A stretch of 58,106 bases of DNA, taken from assembly GCF_900142755.1 (NCBI RefSeq), contig NZ_FRCA01000018.1, positions 1 through 58,106 on the forward strand, written 5' to 3'. The translations under genes were made by a program, and so were the position numbers. Shown here piece after piece: positions 16,289-24,271 of the stretch. The notes under the pieces were generated by a model, which was not told the DNA's origin, searched no databases, and saw only the letters and a program-made list of their open reading frames with translations. The DNA is from Halomonas cupida (GTDB lineage: Bacteria; Pseudomonadota; Gammaproteobacteria; Pseudomonadales; Halomonadaceae). Numbering within the stretch: the first letter of the stretch is position 1; each line of letters opens with the position of its first letter.

Positions 16289-16987
16289 TCAGCGTGCGGC
16301 ATAGCCGCCGTCCACCGGTAGGATCGTCCCCGTCACAAACCGGGCGCCTGGAGAGGCGAGAAACAGGGCCGGACCGGCCAGGTCCTCTGGTGTTCCCCAG
16401 CGTCCCATCGGTGTACGCTCCACCAGCTCGGCAGAACGCTCGGGGTCCTGGTTCAACGCCGCGGTCAAATCGGTAGCGATCCAGCCCGGGGCCAGCGCAT
16501 TGACGCGGATATCATCCGCCGCCCAGGCGATCGCCAGTGAACGGGTCAACTGGGCGACGCCGCCCTTGGAGGCGGAATAGGCGGGCACAAAGCCACTGCC
16601 GAAGAATGACAGCATCGACGCGGTATTGATGATGCAGCCCCGGGCCTCCTTCAATGCCGGATAGGCGGCCTGGCAGCAGCGCTGTGTACCGTTGAGATTG
16701 ATGTCGATGACCTCGGCGAACCCCTGGGGGGAGAACTCGGCGCCTCCCCGACGGATGACGCCGGCGCAATTGACCAGCACATCGATCCTTGCGAAGTTGG
16801 TAAAGAAGGCACTGACAGCCTGCTCATCACGCACATCCAGTTGATGGCCGCTCGCCGGGAAGCCCAGGCGCATGTCGTCGACGGGTTCGATGCCGGTGAC
16901 GTTGACGATGTTGCCCTGATCGGCAAAGGCGCTGGCGATGGCCCGACCGATCCCGGTGCTGCCGCCGATCACGATGATTGTGTTCAT
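16289..16987 (-). CDS. SDR-family oxidoreductase
   Basis: A 232-residue classical short-chain dehydrogenase with GGSTGIGRA at the N-terminus, NCAG at about 73, Ser124 and the active-site YSASK (Tyr137, Lys141). It ends in the usual VDGGYAAR. The ATG at 16987 is preferred to the TTG before it. It lies 12 bases after tctA on the same strand, so it likely oxidises or reduces the compound imported by TctABC. The exact substrate is unknown. Confidence 0.9.
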   Translation of the reverse strand: MNTIIVIGGSTGIGRAIASAFADQGNIVNVTGIEPVDDMRLGFPASGHQLDVRDEQAVSAFFTNFARIDVLVNCAGVIRRGGAEFSPQGFAEVIDINLNGTQRCCQAAYPALKEARGCIINTASMLSFFGSGFVPAYSASKGGVAQLTRSLAIAWAADDIRVNALAPGWIATDLTAALNQDPERSAELVERTPMGRWGTPEDLAGPALFLASPGARFVTGTILPVDGGYAAR

Positions 16988-16999
16988 CAAGACTCCCTG

Positions 17000-18517
17000 T
17001 CAGTTGTTGTTGTGTTGAGGGGCAGTTGCCTGCGATGTACGACGCATCGACCACAGGGTGGAGACGATGATCGCCACCCATACCAGAATGGCGAGAGTGC
17101 CGAGAGTCGCTGCAATAGGGCGATCCACCAGCATCAACACATCACCATTGGCCTTGATCATCGAACGCAGGAAGTTGCCTTCGAGAATGGGGCCGAGGAT
17201 CACGGCAAGAATCATCGGGCCGATGGGGAACTCGTTCTCGGCCAGCAGCCAGGCCAGCAGGCCCAGAATGAGCATGATCACCACATCCAGCATGCTGTTG
17301 TTGGTGGCATAGGCGCCGACGATGCAGAACAGCAGGATCAGTGGGTACAGCATCGCCGCCGGCACCGCGAGGATGTGACGCGCACCGCGGATGGCCAGCA
17401 GGCCCAGCGGCAACAGCAGTAGGTTGGCAAGCAGGAAGACGATGAAGATGGCGTAGACCAGCACGGTGTCAGTGGTGAAGACATCCGGGCCGGGAGTAAT
17501 GCCCTTCATCATCAGTACACCAATGATGATCGCGGTAATGGTGTCACCAGGGATGCCGAATACCAGAGCCGGAATATAGGCGCCGGACAATGCGGCATTG
17601 TTTGCCGAGCTGGCCGATACCAGACCCTCAGGATGACCGGTGCCGAACTTTTCTGGTGTCCGGGACAACTTGCGCGCCAATGCGTAGCAGATCCAGGACG
17701 CAATATCGGCACCCGCACCGGGCAGGGCGCCGATCAGGGTGCCCAGCACTCCACTGCGTGCCACGCCACCCTTGTACCGCCAGGTGATGCGACCTACGCC
17801 TTCGAAGGGTCGGCGCACGGTTGGCGCCGCCGGCAGGTTGAGCTTGCCGACCTCCGGCAGGCGGCGCAGTAATTCGGCGATGGCGAACAGACCAATCAAT
17901 ACCGGCAGGATGGAGATACCGCTCAGCAGCTCCGGGATGCCGAAGATGAAGCGCATCTGTCCGGATACCGAGCTCATGCCGACCATGGAGATGAGCAACC
18001 CCAGCAGCATGGAAATGGCGCCCTTGAGCGGGTCCGAACCCGATACCAGCACGGCGCAGGAGAGTCCCAGCAAGGCCAGCCAGAAGTACTCATCACTGGT
18101 GAACTGGATAGCGAAGTCAGCCACCAAGGGGGCGAAGAAGGCCAGGATGGCGACACCGATGACGCCACCGATCACCGAGCATACCAGGTTCACTCCCAGT
18201 GCCTGGCCGATACGTCCCTCGCGCCCCATCCGCCAGGCTTCATCGGTGTAGGCTGCGGAGGCGGGAGTACCGGGAATACGCAGCAGGGCACCCGGGATAT
18301 CGCCCGCGACGATGGCCATGGCAGTGGCCGATACAATGGCGGCGATGGCGGGCAGAGGGTCCATGAAGAAGGTCAGTGGCACCAGCAGAGCCGTGGCCAT
18401 GGTCGCTGTCAGGCCGGGGATGGCACCGATGAAAAGGCCGAACATCGATGCGGCGACGATGGTCAGCAGCACCTGCCAATCGAACACCATCCCCAGTGCC
18501 GCCTGTAGATCCATCAT
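17000..18517 (-). CDS. tctA: Tripartite tricarboxylate transporter, large membrane subunit TctA
   Basis: A 505-residue inner-membrane protein with about 11-12 hydrophobic segments. Family motifs include GLFIGAIPGLTATMATALL near the N-terminus, GDIPGALLRIPGTPASAAYT and the later LPGAGADIASWICYALA. The start overlaps the tctB stop by one base (TGATG), a translational coupling; a second ATG one codon later is equally possible. The subunit forms the translocation channel with TctB. Substrates in the family range from tricarboxylates to aromatic acids; here the neighbours suggest an aromatic or keto compound. Confidence 0.93.
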   Translation of the reverse strand: MMDLQAALGMVFDWQVLLTIVAASMFGLFIGAIPGLTATMATALLVPLTFFMDPLPAIAAIVSATAMAIVAGDIPGALLRIPGTPASAAYTDEAWRMGREGRIGQALGVNLVCSVIGGVIGVAILAFFAPLVADFAIQFTSDEYFWLALLGLSCAVLVSGSDPLKGAISMLLGLLISMVGMSSVSGQMRFIFGIPELLSGISILPVLIGLFAIAELLRRLPEVGKLNLPAAPTVRRPFEGVGRITWRYKGGVARSGVLGTLIGALPGAGADIASWICYALARKLSRTPEKFGTGHPEGLVSASSANNAALSGAYIPALVFGIPGDTITAIIIGVLMMKGITPGPDVFTTDTVLVYAIFIVFLLANLLLLPLGLLAIRGARHILAVPAAMLYPLILLFCIVGAYATNNSMLDVVIMLILGLLAWLLAENEFPIGPMILAVILGPILEGNFLRSMIKANGDVLMLVDRPIAATLGTLAILVWVAIIVSTLWSMRRTSQATAPQHNNN

Positions 18518-18987
18518 CAGTAGACCACCTCTTCGAGGATGCCCAGTGACAGCGGCACCAGCAGTAATTCTGCGAAGGTCAGCCAGATCAGCAGGGTAGC
18601 AATCAGGGCGGTACTCACCGCCAGTAGCCAGCGACCTGCGGAGAGCCAGCCGATCAAGGCGGTCAGCATCACCAGCGACACAATCGGGAAGCCGAGGATG
18701 GGGACCAGTTGCACATAGCCGACAATGGCCATGACCACTGCGCAGACACACAGCAACACGTGTTTGATCGCCACTGGCGACTGCCAGGCGAAGAGTGCGC
18801 CTTGCTGCCGCCAGCCACGCAGTGCCAACACACCACCAAGTATCACCAGCATGACTCCCACTATGGTGGGAAAGGTGCCCGCGCCATATTCCTGGCGGGG
18901 CATGGAGGGGAAGTCTCGAGAGGCCCAGACGGTGATGGCGCCGAGTAGCGCCATCAGGGCCCCGAGCAATAGATCATTGATGCGCAT
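18517..18987 (-). CDS. tctB: Tripartite tricarboxylate transporter, small membrane subunit TctB
   Basis: A 156-residue protein with four predicted membrane segments and the expected length for the family. It starts MRINDLLLGALMALLGAITV and has the PSMPRQEYGAGTFPTIVG segment typical of TctB (DUF1468). It lies between tctC and tctA; the gap to tctC is 12 bases. Confidence 0.9.
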   Translation of the reverse strand: MRINDLLLGALMALLGAITVWASRDFPSMPRQEYGAGTFPTIVGVMLVILGGVLALRGWRQQGALFAWQSPVAIKHVLLCVCAVVMAIVGYVQLVPILGFPIVSLVMLTALIGWLSAGRWLLAVSTALIATLLIWLTFAELLLVPLSLGILEEVVY

Positions 18988-18999
18988 GGCATTTCCTCT

Positions 19000-19974
19000 C
19001 TATTGCGCAAGGCCCAGCTTGTCGATGATCTCGGCATTGTTGGCATCGGCTTCCGCCATGAAGGCGGCGAAGCCTTCGGGGCCTTCCCATTGCGTACCGA
19101 ACCCACGTTGCTGCATGAAGGACTGGAATTCCTCCGACTCATAGACCTTCTGCGCGGCCTCGGCGAGGGTGCTGACCACATCCTCGGGCAGCCCCTTGGG
19201 ACCCGCCAGTCCACGCCAGGTCCCTGCCGACCAGGGTTGTCCGGTGATCTCGCCTGAAGTGGGAATATCCGGGAAGGCTTCCAGACGATCGTCGGCGAAT
19301 ACCGCCAGGGTGTTCACGCGACCGGCCTGGCGCATGGACTCCGACTCGGGAAGCGATGAGAACACGAAGTCAACGCCCCCCGCGGCCAGTTCCTGAAGGC
19401 CCGGCGCGGCTCCTTCACTGGGGACCAGCGCGACGCTATTGGGGTCGATACCCTGCTGGTTGAGAAAGCCGGCGAAGGCCAGGTGATAGGCGGCACCGGG
19501 CGCCGAACCGGAAACGGTGTACTGGTCGGGGTTGGCCTTGATGTCGTCCAGCGCGGCCTCGAGGGAATCCCAACCGGAGTCCGCACCGATGTTGAACGCT
19601 GCCGAGTCGAAGTTGACCAGCGCGATAGGCGTCAGGTCCTCATAGGAGATCGGCGCCGTTCCAATGTGGCGGTAGGTGGTGATCTCGGCGGTCGGCAGGC
19701 CAAGCGTATAGCCATCCGGCTCGGCCAGTGTCATGGCCGTGTGGCCAACCACGCCGGCTCCCCCGGTACGATTGACCACGTTGACCTGCTGGCCCAGCTC
19801 TTCCTGCAGTCCGTTGGCGAGCTGACGAGCGACGGCATCCGTGCCACCACCGGCCGACCAGGGCACGATCAACTGGATGGGTTTCTCCGGGTAGGCGGCC
19901 TGGGCAGCGCCAGCGGAAACTGCCAGGGCAAGCAGGCTGGTGCTCAGGGTGAAGGCGATCTGTCTGGTGCGCAT
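19000..19974 (-). CDS. tctC: Tripartite tricarboxylate transporter, periplasmic binding subunit TctC
   Basis: A 324-residue Bug-family solute-binding protein. A Sec signal peptide (about 27 residues, ending SAGAAQA) is followed by YPEKPIQLIVPWSAGGGTDA, the family hallmark. GAGG lies at the right distance before the ATG at 19974; an out-of-frame ATG overlaps. It captures the substrate in the periplasm and passes it to TctAB. The gene is the first of the transporter set, after the cupin dioxygenase gene. Confidence 0.92.
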   Translation of the reverse strand: MRTRQIAFTLSTSLLALAVSAGAAQAAYPEKPIQLIVPWSAGGGTDAVARQLANGLQEELGQQVNVVNRTGGAGVVGHTAMTLAEPDGYTLGLPTAEITTYRHIGTAPISYEDLTPIALVNFDSAAFNIGADSGWDSLEAALDDIKANPDQYTVSGSAPGAAYHLAFAGFLNQQGIDPNSVALVPSEGAAPGLQELAAGGVDFVFSSLPESESMRQAGRVNTLAVFADDRLEAFPDIPTSGEITGQPWSAGTWRGLAGPKGLPEDVVSTLAEAAQKVYESEEFQSFMQQRGFGTQWEGPEGFAAFMAEADANNAEIIDKLGLAQ

Positions 19975-20087
19975 GGCATGGGCTCCTCGCGTCTTGTTGT
20001 TGTGATCCGGGACTGGGTTCGTGGTGAACTGGGCTGGGCATGACTCGGGACTTGTCATGGACGGCCAGGCATCAGGGGAGGACAGGA

Positions 20088-20612
20088 TCAGCGAATGAAT
20101 TGATCGACGTAGTCGCGTCCCAGGCCACAGGCTTCGTAATGGCGGCGGCACATGTCGACCTTGGTGAAAACATCCTCGTAGCCGAGATGCTTGCCCCATG
20201 GGTCGACGTAGTACATCACGCCGTTGACCTGAAACAGGGTGATCATTTCATCGACATCTTCATCCACAACCAGAGTATGGGTTTCTCCCGGGGGCTCGTA
20301 GACATAGCTGCCCTCGGTGGCAACCCAATCATGCTCGAGATAACGCCAGCGTCCCTTGAGAACGACGCCGTGCACGGGGTTGGGGTGGCGATGGCGACTG
20401 AGTACTCCTGATTTGCGGACCCGCAGCAGATTGACCCAGTAACCCTGGGAGACGTTGAGGCACAGTGGGCGAAAGTCGACGTTGGTGGCTTGTGGCACCC
20501 AGATGCGCTCGTCCTCCGGGATGGCGTTCGCAACCACGATTTCCGCGGCGGCCTCGGGTGGCTGCGCATACTGGTAGGGCATGCGTTGATGCTCTTGCTG
20601 GGAGTCAGCCAT
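20088..20612 (-). CDS. Cupin dioxygenase, 2,4'-dihydroxyacetophenone dioxygenase family
   Basis: A 174-residue single-cupin protein. The segments GYWVNLLRVRKSGVLSRHRH and the later PPGETHTLVVDED carry the metal-binding His residues (HRHPNPVHG and ETH) expected for 2,4'-dihydroxyacetophenone dioxygenase-like enzymes, which cleave a side chain of an aromatic ketone using Fe(II) and oxygen. GAGGA lies before the ATG at 20612; a longer in-frame ATG at 20651 would fall inside the operator described at 20643. Its place at the head of the TctABC/SDR unit suggests it acts on the imported compound. Confidence 0.8.
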   Translation of the reverse strand: MADSQQEHQRMPYQYAQPPEAAAEIVVANAIPEDERIWVPQATNVDFRPLCLNVSQGYWVNLLRVRKSGVLSRHRHPNPVHGVVLKGRWRYLEHDWVATEGSYVYEPPGETHTLVVDEDVDEMITLFQVNGVMYYVDPWGKHLGYEDVFTKVDMCRRHYEACGLGRDYVDQFIR

Positions 20613-20642
20613 GTTGTCCTCGTATGCTATTGGCACAGGAAT

Positions 20643-20683
20643 AATGTCCATAATATGGACATTGAATTCATAATATGGACAAT
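20643..20683. promoter_or_regulatory. Probable IclR operator (palindrome plus direct repeat)
   Basis: AATGTCCAT and ATGGACATT form a perfect palindrome around an AAT centre (20643-20663). The right half, in the form ATAATATGGACA, recurs exactly 20 bp further (ATGGACAAT at 20675-20683), about two helical turns. The site lies between the divergent cupin and IclR genes, the usual position for an IclR-family operator. Confidence 0.7.
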
Positions 20684-20760
20684 GAAAAGCTATGCTACTC
20701 CCGCAAGGGCGTCAAACCAGGGGAGTGGATTGCTGTATTAGACATTCGTCGGGAGTGGCC

Positions 20761-21537
20761 ATGAGCGAAGATACCGATTCCACCTTCAGAGCTTCTGGCG
20801 TGCAGGGAGCGGCCGCCGTGATCAAGGGGCTCCGCCTGCTGCAGGTCATTCCCGAGCTCGGGGCGGAGGCGTCCCCGAAGAACATTCAGCATCGCCTTGG
20901 ATTGCCGAGGCCGACGGTTTACCGCCTGCTCAATACGCTCGAGCAGGAAGGCTTCATCGAACGTAATCCGCTCGGCGGCGAGTATGTGCTGGGTCGCCAG
21001 TTGATCCATCTGGCGCAACAGTCGTTGTCACGCAGCAGTCTGCGTGAGCGAGTGCGGGGCGTCATGCAGCGGGTGAGCAGCGAGACTGGCGAGACTGTGC
21101 ATCTGGGAGTGCCCTACGGCTGCCACATGACCTTCATCGACAAGGTGGAGTCGGTGGAGGCTGTGCGTATGGCCTCCTACATCGGTATGCCGGTGCCGAT
21201 GCACTCCACTTCGGTGGGCAAGGCCTGGCTCGCGGCTCTGGACGATGAGGCGTGCGAGCAGTACCTGCAGCAGCTGAAACTGGAGTCGGTCACGGCGAAG
21301 ACGATTACTGATCTCGATGCCCTGCGCCAGGAGCTGGCGCTCACTCGCCAGCGCGGATATTCACTGGATGATGAAGAAAATGAGCTGGGCATCATCTGCT
21401 TCGGGCATGCGGTCCTTGGTGTCGACGGTCGAGCCGCCGGCGCCATCAGTGTCAGCGTGCCGCGCTATCGGCTGAGCGATGAACTGGCCGAGCATATTGT
21501 TCGGACCATTCGTCGCCACCTTGAGCGGCTTGACTGA
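20761..21537 (+). CDS. IclR-family transcriptional regulator
   Basis: A 258-residue regulator with an N-terminal winged helix (IQHRLGLPRPTVYRLLNTLE) and a C-terminal ligand domain with GMPVPMHSTSVGKAWLAAL and the EENELGIICFGHAV segment. GGGAG precedes the ATG at 20761. It diverges from the cupin-tctCBA-SDR unit and probably controls it through the palindrome in the intergenic gap. The ligand is likely the substrate or an intermediate. Confidence 0.9.
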   Translation: MSEDTDSTFRASGVQGAAAVIKGLRLLQVIPELGAEASPKNIQHRLGLPRPTVYRLLNTLEQEGFIERNPLGGEYVLGRQLIHLAQQSLSRSSLRERVRGVMQRVSSETGETVHLGVPYGCHMTFIDKVESVEAVRMASYIGMPVPMHSTSVGKAWLAALDDEACEQYLQQLKLESVTAKTITDLDALRQELALTRQRGYSLDDEENELGIICFGHAVLGVDGRAAGAISVSVPRYRLSDELAEHIVRTIRRHLERLD

Positions 21538-21558
21538 GCCGGGCCCGCGGGGCCCGGC
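21538..21558. terminator. Bidirectional terminator between iclR-type and asparaginase genes
   Basis: A perfect 9-bp stem, GCCGGGCCC with GGGCCCGGC, has a 3-base loop. It overlaps the IclR stop region and lies between convergent genes. Confidence 0.7.
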
Positions 21559-21577
21559 ATGACTCTGCTTCCGCCAG

Positions 21578-22627
21578 TCACTGCAGGTGAAGGCCTGGGT
21601 GGAGCCTATCCACCCAGAGTTGGCTGGGGCACACACTTCCTACGCGCAGGCCAACCGCATTGATCAGAGGCTTGCGCGTCCAGGCAGCGACCATGTCGGT
21701 GTGTTCCGGCGCGACGGCCTTGAGGGCTTCGAGTACGGCGCCGGCGGCAACCTGACCGGCTCGTTCGGCACCATCGTCCACCTTGATGGCGACTCCCAAC
21801 CCCAGACGACGCAGTGAGATGCCGTAGAAACCTTCGGCTCCCATCTTGACGACGGTATCCGGGCAGGCCGTGATGAAGTCAGTACACGAACGATGAGACC
21901 CCGCGACATGCCAGGGGTGAGCACGCATGGCAGAGAAGATTCGCTCCACTGCCTGCTGACGAGTGGCAGAAAGACGAGAGGGGTCAGCCAACTGGGCAAA
22001 GGCACGGGCGGCCGAGGCGAGAGGCATGGCGAAGGTCGGTGCAGAGCAGCCGTCGATGGCCGTACGCGGCAGGCTGCTTTCCCCGGACAGCTCGCCGAGT
22101 GCGCGAGCAATATGCTGTTGTAGAGGATGATCGAGCTCCTGATAGCCTTCGATTGACCAGCCCATCTGCCGGCAGGCTGATAGCATGCCGGTATGCTTGC
22201 CGGAGCAATTGTTGTGTAGCGGTGTCTCCTGTTCGCCAGCGAGGAAAAGTGCCCTGGCAACCGATGCATCGTGGGGCGGCCGGGCACCACAGGCCAGGTG
22301 TCCAGCATCCATCCCGAGCCGTTTCAGCCAACGTCTCACCGTGTTGATATGTCCGGGTTCTGCGGAGTGAGAGGCACAGCTCAAGGCCAGCTCCTCATTA
22401 CTGATGCCCAGTGTGTCGACGGCACCGGTTTCCACTTGGGCCAGTGCCTGAAACGGTTTCAGACCCGAGCGCGGGAACACTTCACGATATGGATCGCCAA
22501 GCGTGAATACCACTCGCCCATCCGCACGGCAGGCCACTGCCGTAGCGCGGTGGAGACTTTCCAGAATCTCGCCACGGAAGACTTCCACGGCTGGAAGCGA
22601 TATCGGTTGTTCCCTGTCCTTGAGCAT
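21578..22627 (-). CDS. ansA: L-asparaginase, Rhizobium etli AnsA type
   Basis: A 349-residue cytosolic hydrolase of the R. etli type, unrelated to the E. coli enzymes. The Ser-Lys pair Ser54/Lys57 lies in FPRSGLKPFQ and the metal-site Cys141/Lys144 in HNNCSGKHTGML; another conserved Cys is at 194 (DGCSAPTF). These positions match the serine-lysine and zinc-binding residues of the family. It converts asparagine to aspartate and ammonia. It is convergent with the IclR gene and stands alone. Confidence 0.88.
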   Translation of the reverse strand: MLKDREQPISLPAVEVFRGEILESLHRATAVACRADGRVVFTLGDPYREVFPRSGLKPFQALAQVETGAVDTLGISNEELALSCASHSAEPGHINTVRRWLKRLGMDAGHLACGARPPHDASVARALFLAGEQETPLHNNCSGKHTGMLSACRQMGWSIEGYQELDHPLQQHIARALGELSGESSLPRTAIDGCSAPTFAMPLASAARAFAQLADPSRLSATRQQAVERIFSAMRAHPWHVAGSHRSCTDFITACPDTVVKMGAEGFYGISLRRLGLGVAIKVDDGAERAGQVAAGAVLEALKAVAPEHTDMVAAWTRKPLINAVGLRVGSVCPSQLWVDRLHPGLHLQ

Positions 22628-22892
22628 GGTCAGTTGATCCCCCAGGCGGTCAATATTGATGTTGGAACCTGCAGGCTACATACAGGGTTCCGGTAACGGC
22701 ACGATCTCTACAGATACGGGGATGATGTCGAGATGTGCATCGACGCGTGCATCAACGTAAGCCTCGATCATACAAGGACACCGCCACCCTCGGCACGGGC
22801 GAAGCTGCCGAGAAACTGTGAGCCTCAACCGCCACGCAAGCAAAACGCATGCTGAATGCGGTGGTGCTCTGGGTAGCTGCCTGGCCTACGCT
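22628..22892. other. Intergenic stretch before repeat copy 3
   Basis: No intact gene is visible. A frame near 22760-22820 reads DTATLGTGEAAEKL before a stop and may be a relic, but no family can be assigned. No clear terminator or promoter was found other than the expected asparaginase promoter region. Confidence 0.35.
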
Positions 22893-23065
22893 ATTAACCC
22901 GGCATGCTTTTATGTTGGGTTAATGGCGGCACAGGGACGTACCGCCGTCGGTCACCAGGCCGACGCGAGACCGCACCACACCAGCAGATCCACGCATCTG
23001 CGCCTGTGTGGTGCGGACGAAAATCAAATCGATCAGGATGAGCTATTTGATTGCCATGTTAATAG
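22893..23065. repeat. Multi-hairpin repeat element, copy 3 (173 bp)
   Basis: The ends and internal order are as in copy 2: TATTAAC start, GTTAATA end, and five hairpins. The second stem has one mismatch (GGCGGCAC/GTACCGCC). The third keeps pairing through a G-U change (GTCGGTC/GGCCGAC). The fourth has the long form with the inner arm GCAGAT/ATCTGC. The copy lies 67 bp before a small membrane-protein gene. Confidence 0.88.
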
Positions 23066-23131
23066 TCGTTGAGCCGAGAGGTTTGACAGCCTTCCACGGA
23101 CAGTATGGTCAACGTCAGGAGCGCAGGGAGC

Positions 23132-23551
23132 ATGAATCGATATCTGTTGGGGTTTATTGCGGGCTTTCTTGCCGTGCTCTGTTTCCATCAGCCGGTAGTG
23201 GGGTTATTGCATGCCTATGGGGTGATCCCCTTCGCTCCCTACTCGACGCAGGCCGTGGCGCCGCTGGGAGTGCCGGCCTGGTTCTCGGCCAGCTTCTGGG
23301 GAGGCATCTGGGGACTGGTCATGATCGCCATCTGTTCTGTACGGAAGGTGGATGTGCTCAGTTGGTGGCAGTCCGGGCTGTTCGGTGGCATTGCCCTGAC
23401 GCTGGTTGCCATGCTGGTGGTGTTTCCACTCAAGGGGCGCGGGATCAATCTGACCATCTTTCCCATCGGGTTTCTGGTTAATGGCGCCTGGGGTTTGGGG
23501 ATGTGGCTGTTGTTGCGCGCCTGGCGGCCAGCCGATGATCACCTGAGTTGA
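23132..23551 (+). CDS. Small membrane protein of unknown function
   Basis: A 139-residue protein with about four hydrophobic segments: MNRYLLGFIAGFLAVLCF, FSASFWGGIWGLVMIAICS, LFGGIALTLVAMLVVF and FLVNGAWGLGMWLLL. AGGA/AGGGAG precedes the ATG. I recognise no named family. It precedes a DUF6151-like gene by 117 bp on the same strand. Confidence 0.7.
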   Translation: MNRYLLGFIAGFLAVLCFHQPVVGLLHAYGVIPFAPYSTQAVAPLGVPAWFSASFWGGIWGLVMIAICSVRKVDVLSWWQSGLFGGIALTLVAMLVVFPLKGRGINLTIFPIGFLVNGAWGLGMWLLLRAWRPADDHLS

Positions 23552-23668
23552 GCTATTGGATCGAGTTGCTGTATTGAACTGGGCAGCGGAGTCATGAGTC
23601 CTGGGGGCTGTTCTATACTGCTGGGCAGGGCTCGGTAGTGAGTCTTCGCTTACCATGGAGCGAGCGTC

Positions 23669-24256
23669 GTGATACATCCCGTTCAGTGCCGCTGTGGTGC
23701 CTTTCGAGCGCGACTCGAAGGCCGTGGTCCACACAACCGAGTGATCTGTTACTGTGCCGACTGCCAGGCTTTTGCGCGCGCTCTCGACAAGGCGTCCGAG
23801 ACCCTGGACAGTCAGGGCGGCACCGAGGTTGTTCAGGTGATGCAGTCGCGTCTGCGCCTTGAGCAGGGTGAGGAGCACCTGGCGGTGCTCAGGCTCAGTG
23901 AAAGCGGCATGTTGCGCTGGTATGCAGCATGTTGTGCTACTCCCATCGGCAACACCATGTTCAACCCCAGAATGTCATTCATCGGCCTGGTTCATACCTG
24001 CCTTGATCCGGCACGCATGGACACGGATTTCGGCCCCGGAGTGGCGGTAGCAAATGTGAAGTCGGCGTTGGGCGAGCCGAAGCCTCAGACGCGAGGATTT
24101 CTCGGGGTGTTGGTCAGGCTGGTGTGGATCATGGCCAGTGGCTACATCAGAGGAAGCTGGCGCGGATCACCATTGTTCGATGAATCAGGCAGTCCACGGG
24201 CAATACCGCGGACCCTGACCGCAGAGGAATTGGCAAACGCCAGGCGCAACCCATAG
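23669..24256 (+). CDS. DUF6151/GFA-like cysteine-rich protein
   Basis: A 195-residue protein with a GTG start. Cysteine pairs in CRCG (residues 7-9), CYCADCQ (about 27-33) and CCATPIGN (about 92-99) give the zinc-ribbon layout of glutathione-dependent formaldehyde-activating (GFA)-like domains; it best fits the DUF6151 relatives. No enzyme activity is known for this subgroup. The C-terminal 70 residues include a hydrophobic stretch (LGVLVRLVWIMASGYI). Confidence 0.75.
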   Translation: MIHPVQCRCGAFRARLEGRGPHNRVICYCADCQAFARALDKASETLDSQGGTEVVQVMQSRLRLEQGEEHLAVLRLSESGMLRWYAACCATPIGNTMFNPRMSFIGLVHTCLDPARMDTDFGPGVAVANVKSALGEPKPQTRGFLGVLVRLVWIMASGYIRGSWRGSPLFDESGSPRAIPRTLTAEELANARRNP

Positions 24257-24271
24257 TCCCCCCTTTCCTTT

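Noticed and set aside
20613..20651. Longer start for the cupin dioxygenase
   Set aside because: It would place coding sequence inside the IclR palindrome; the ATG at 20612 has a GAGGA site.
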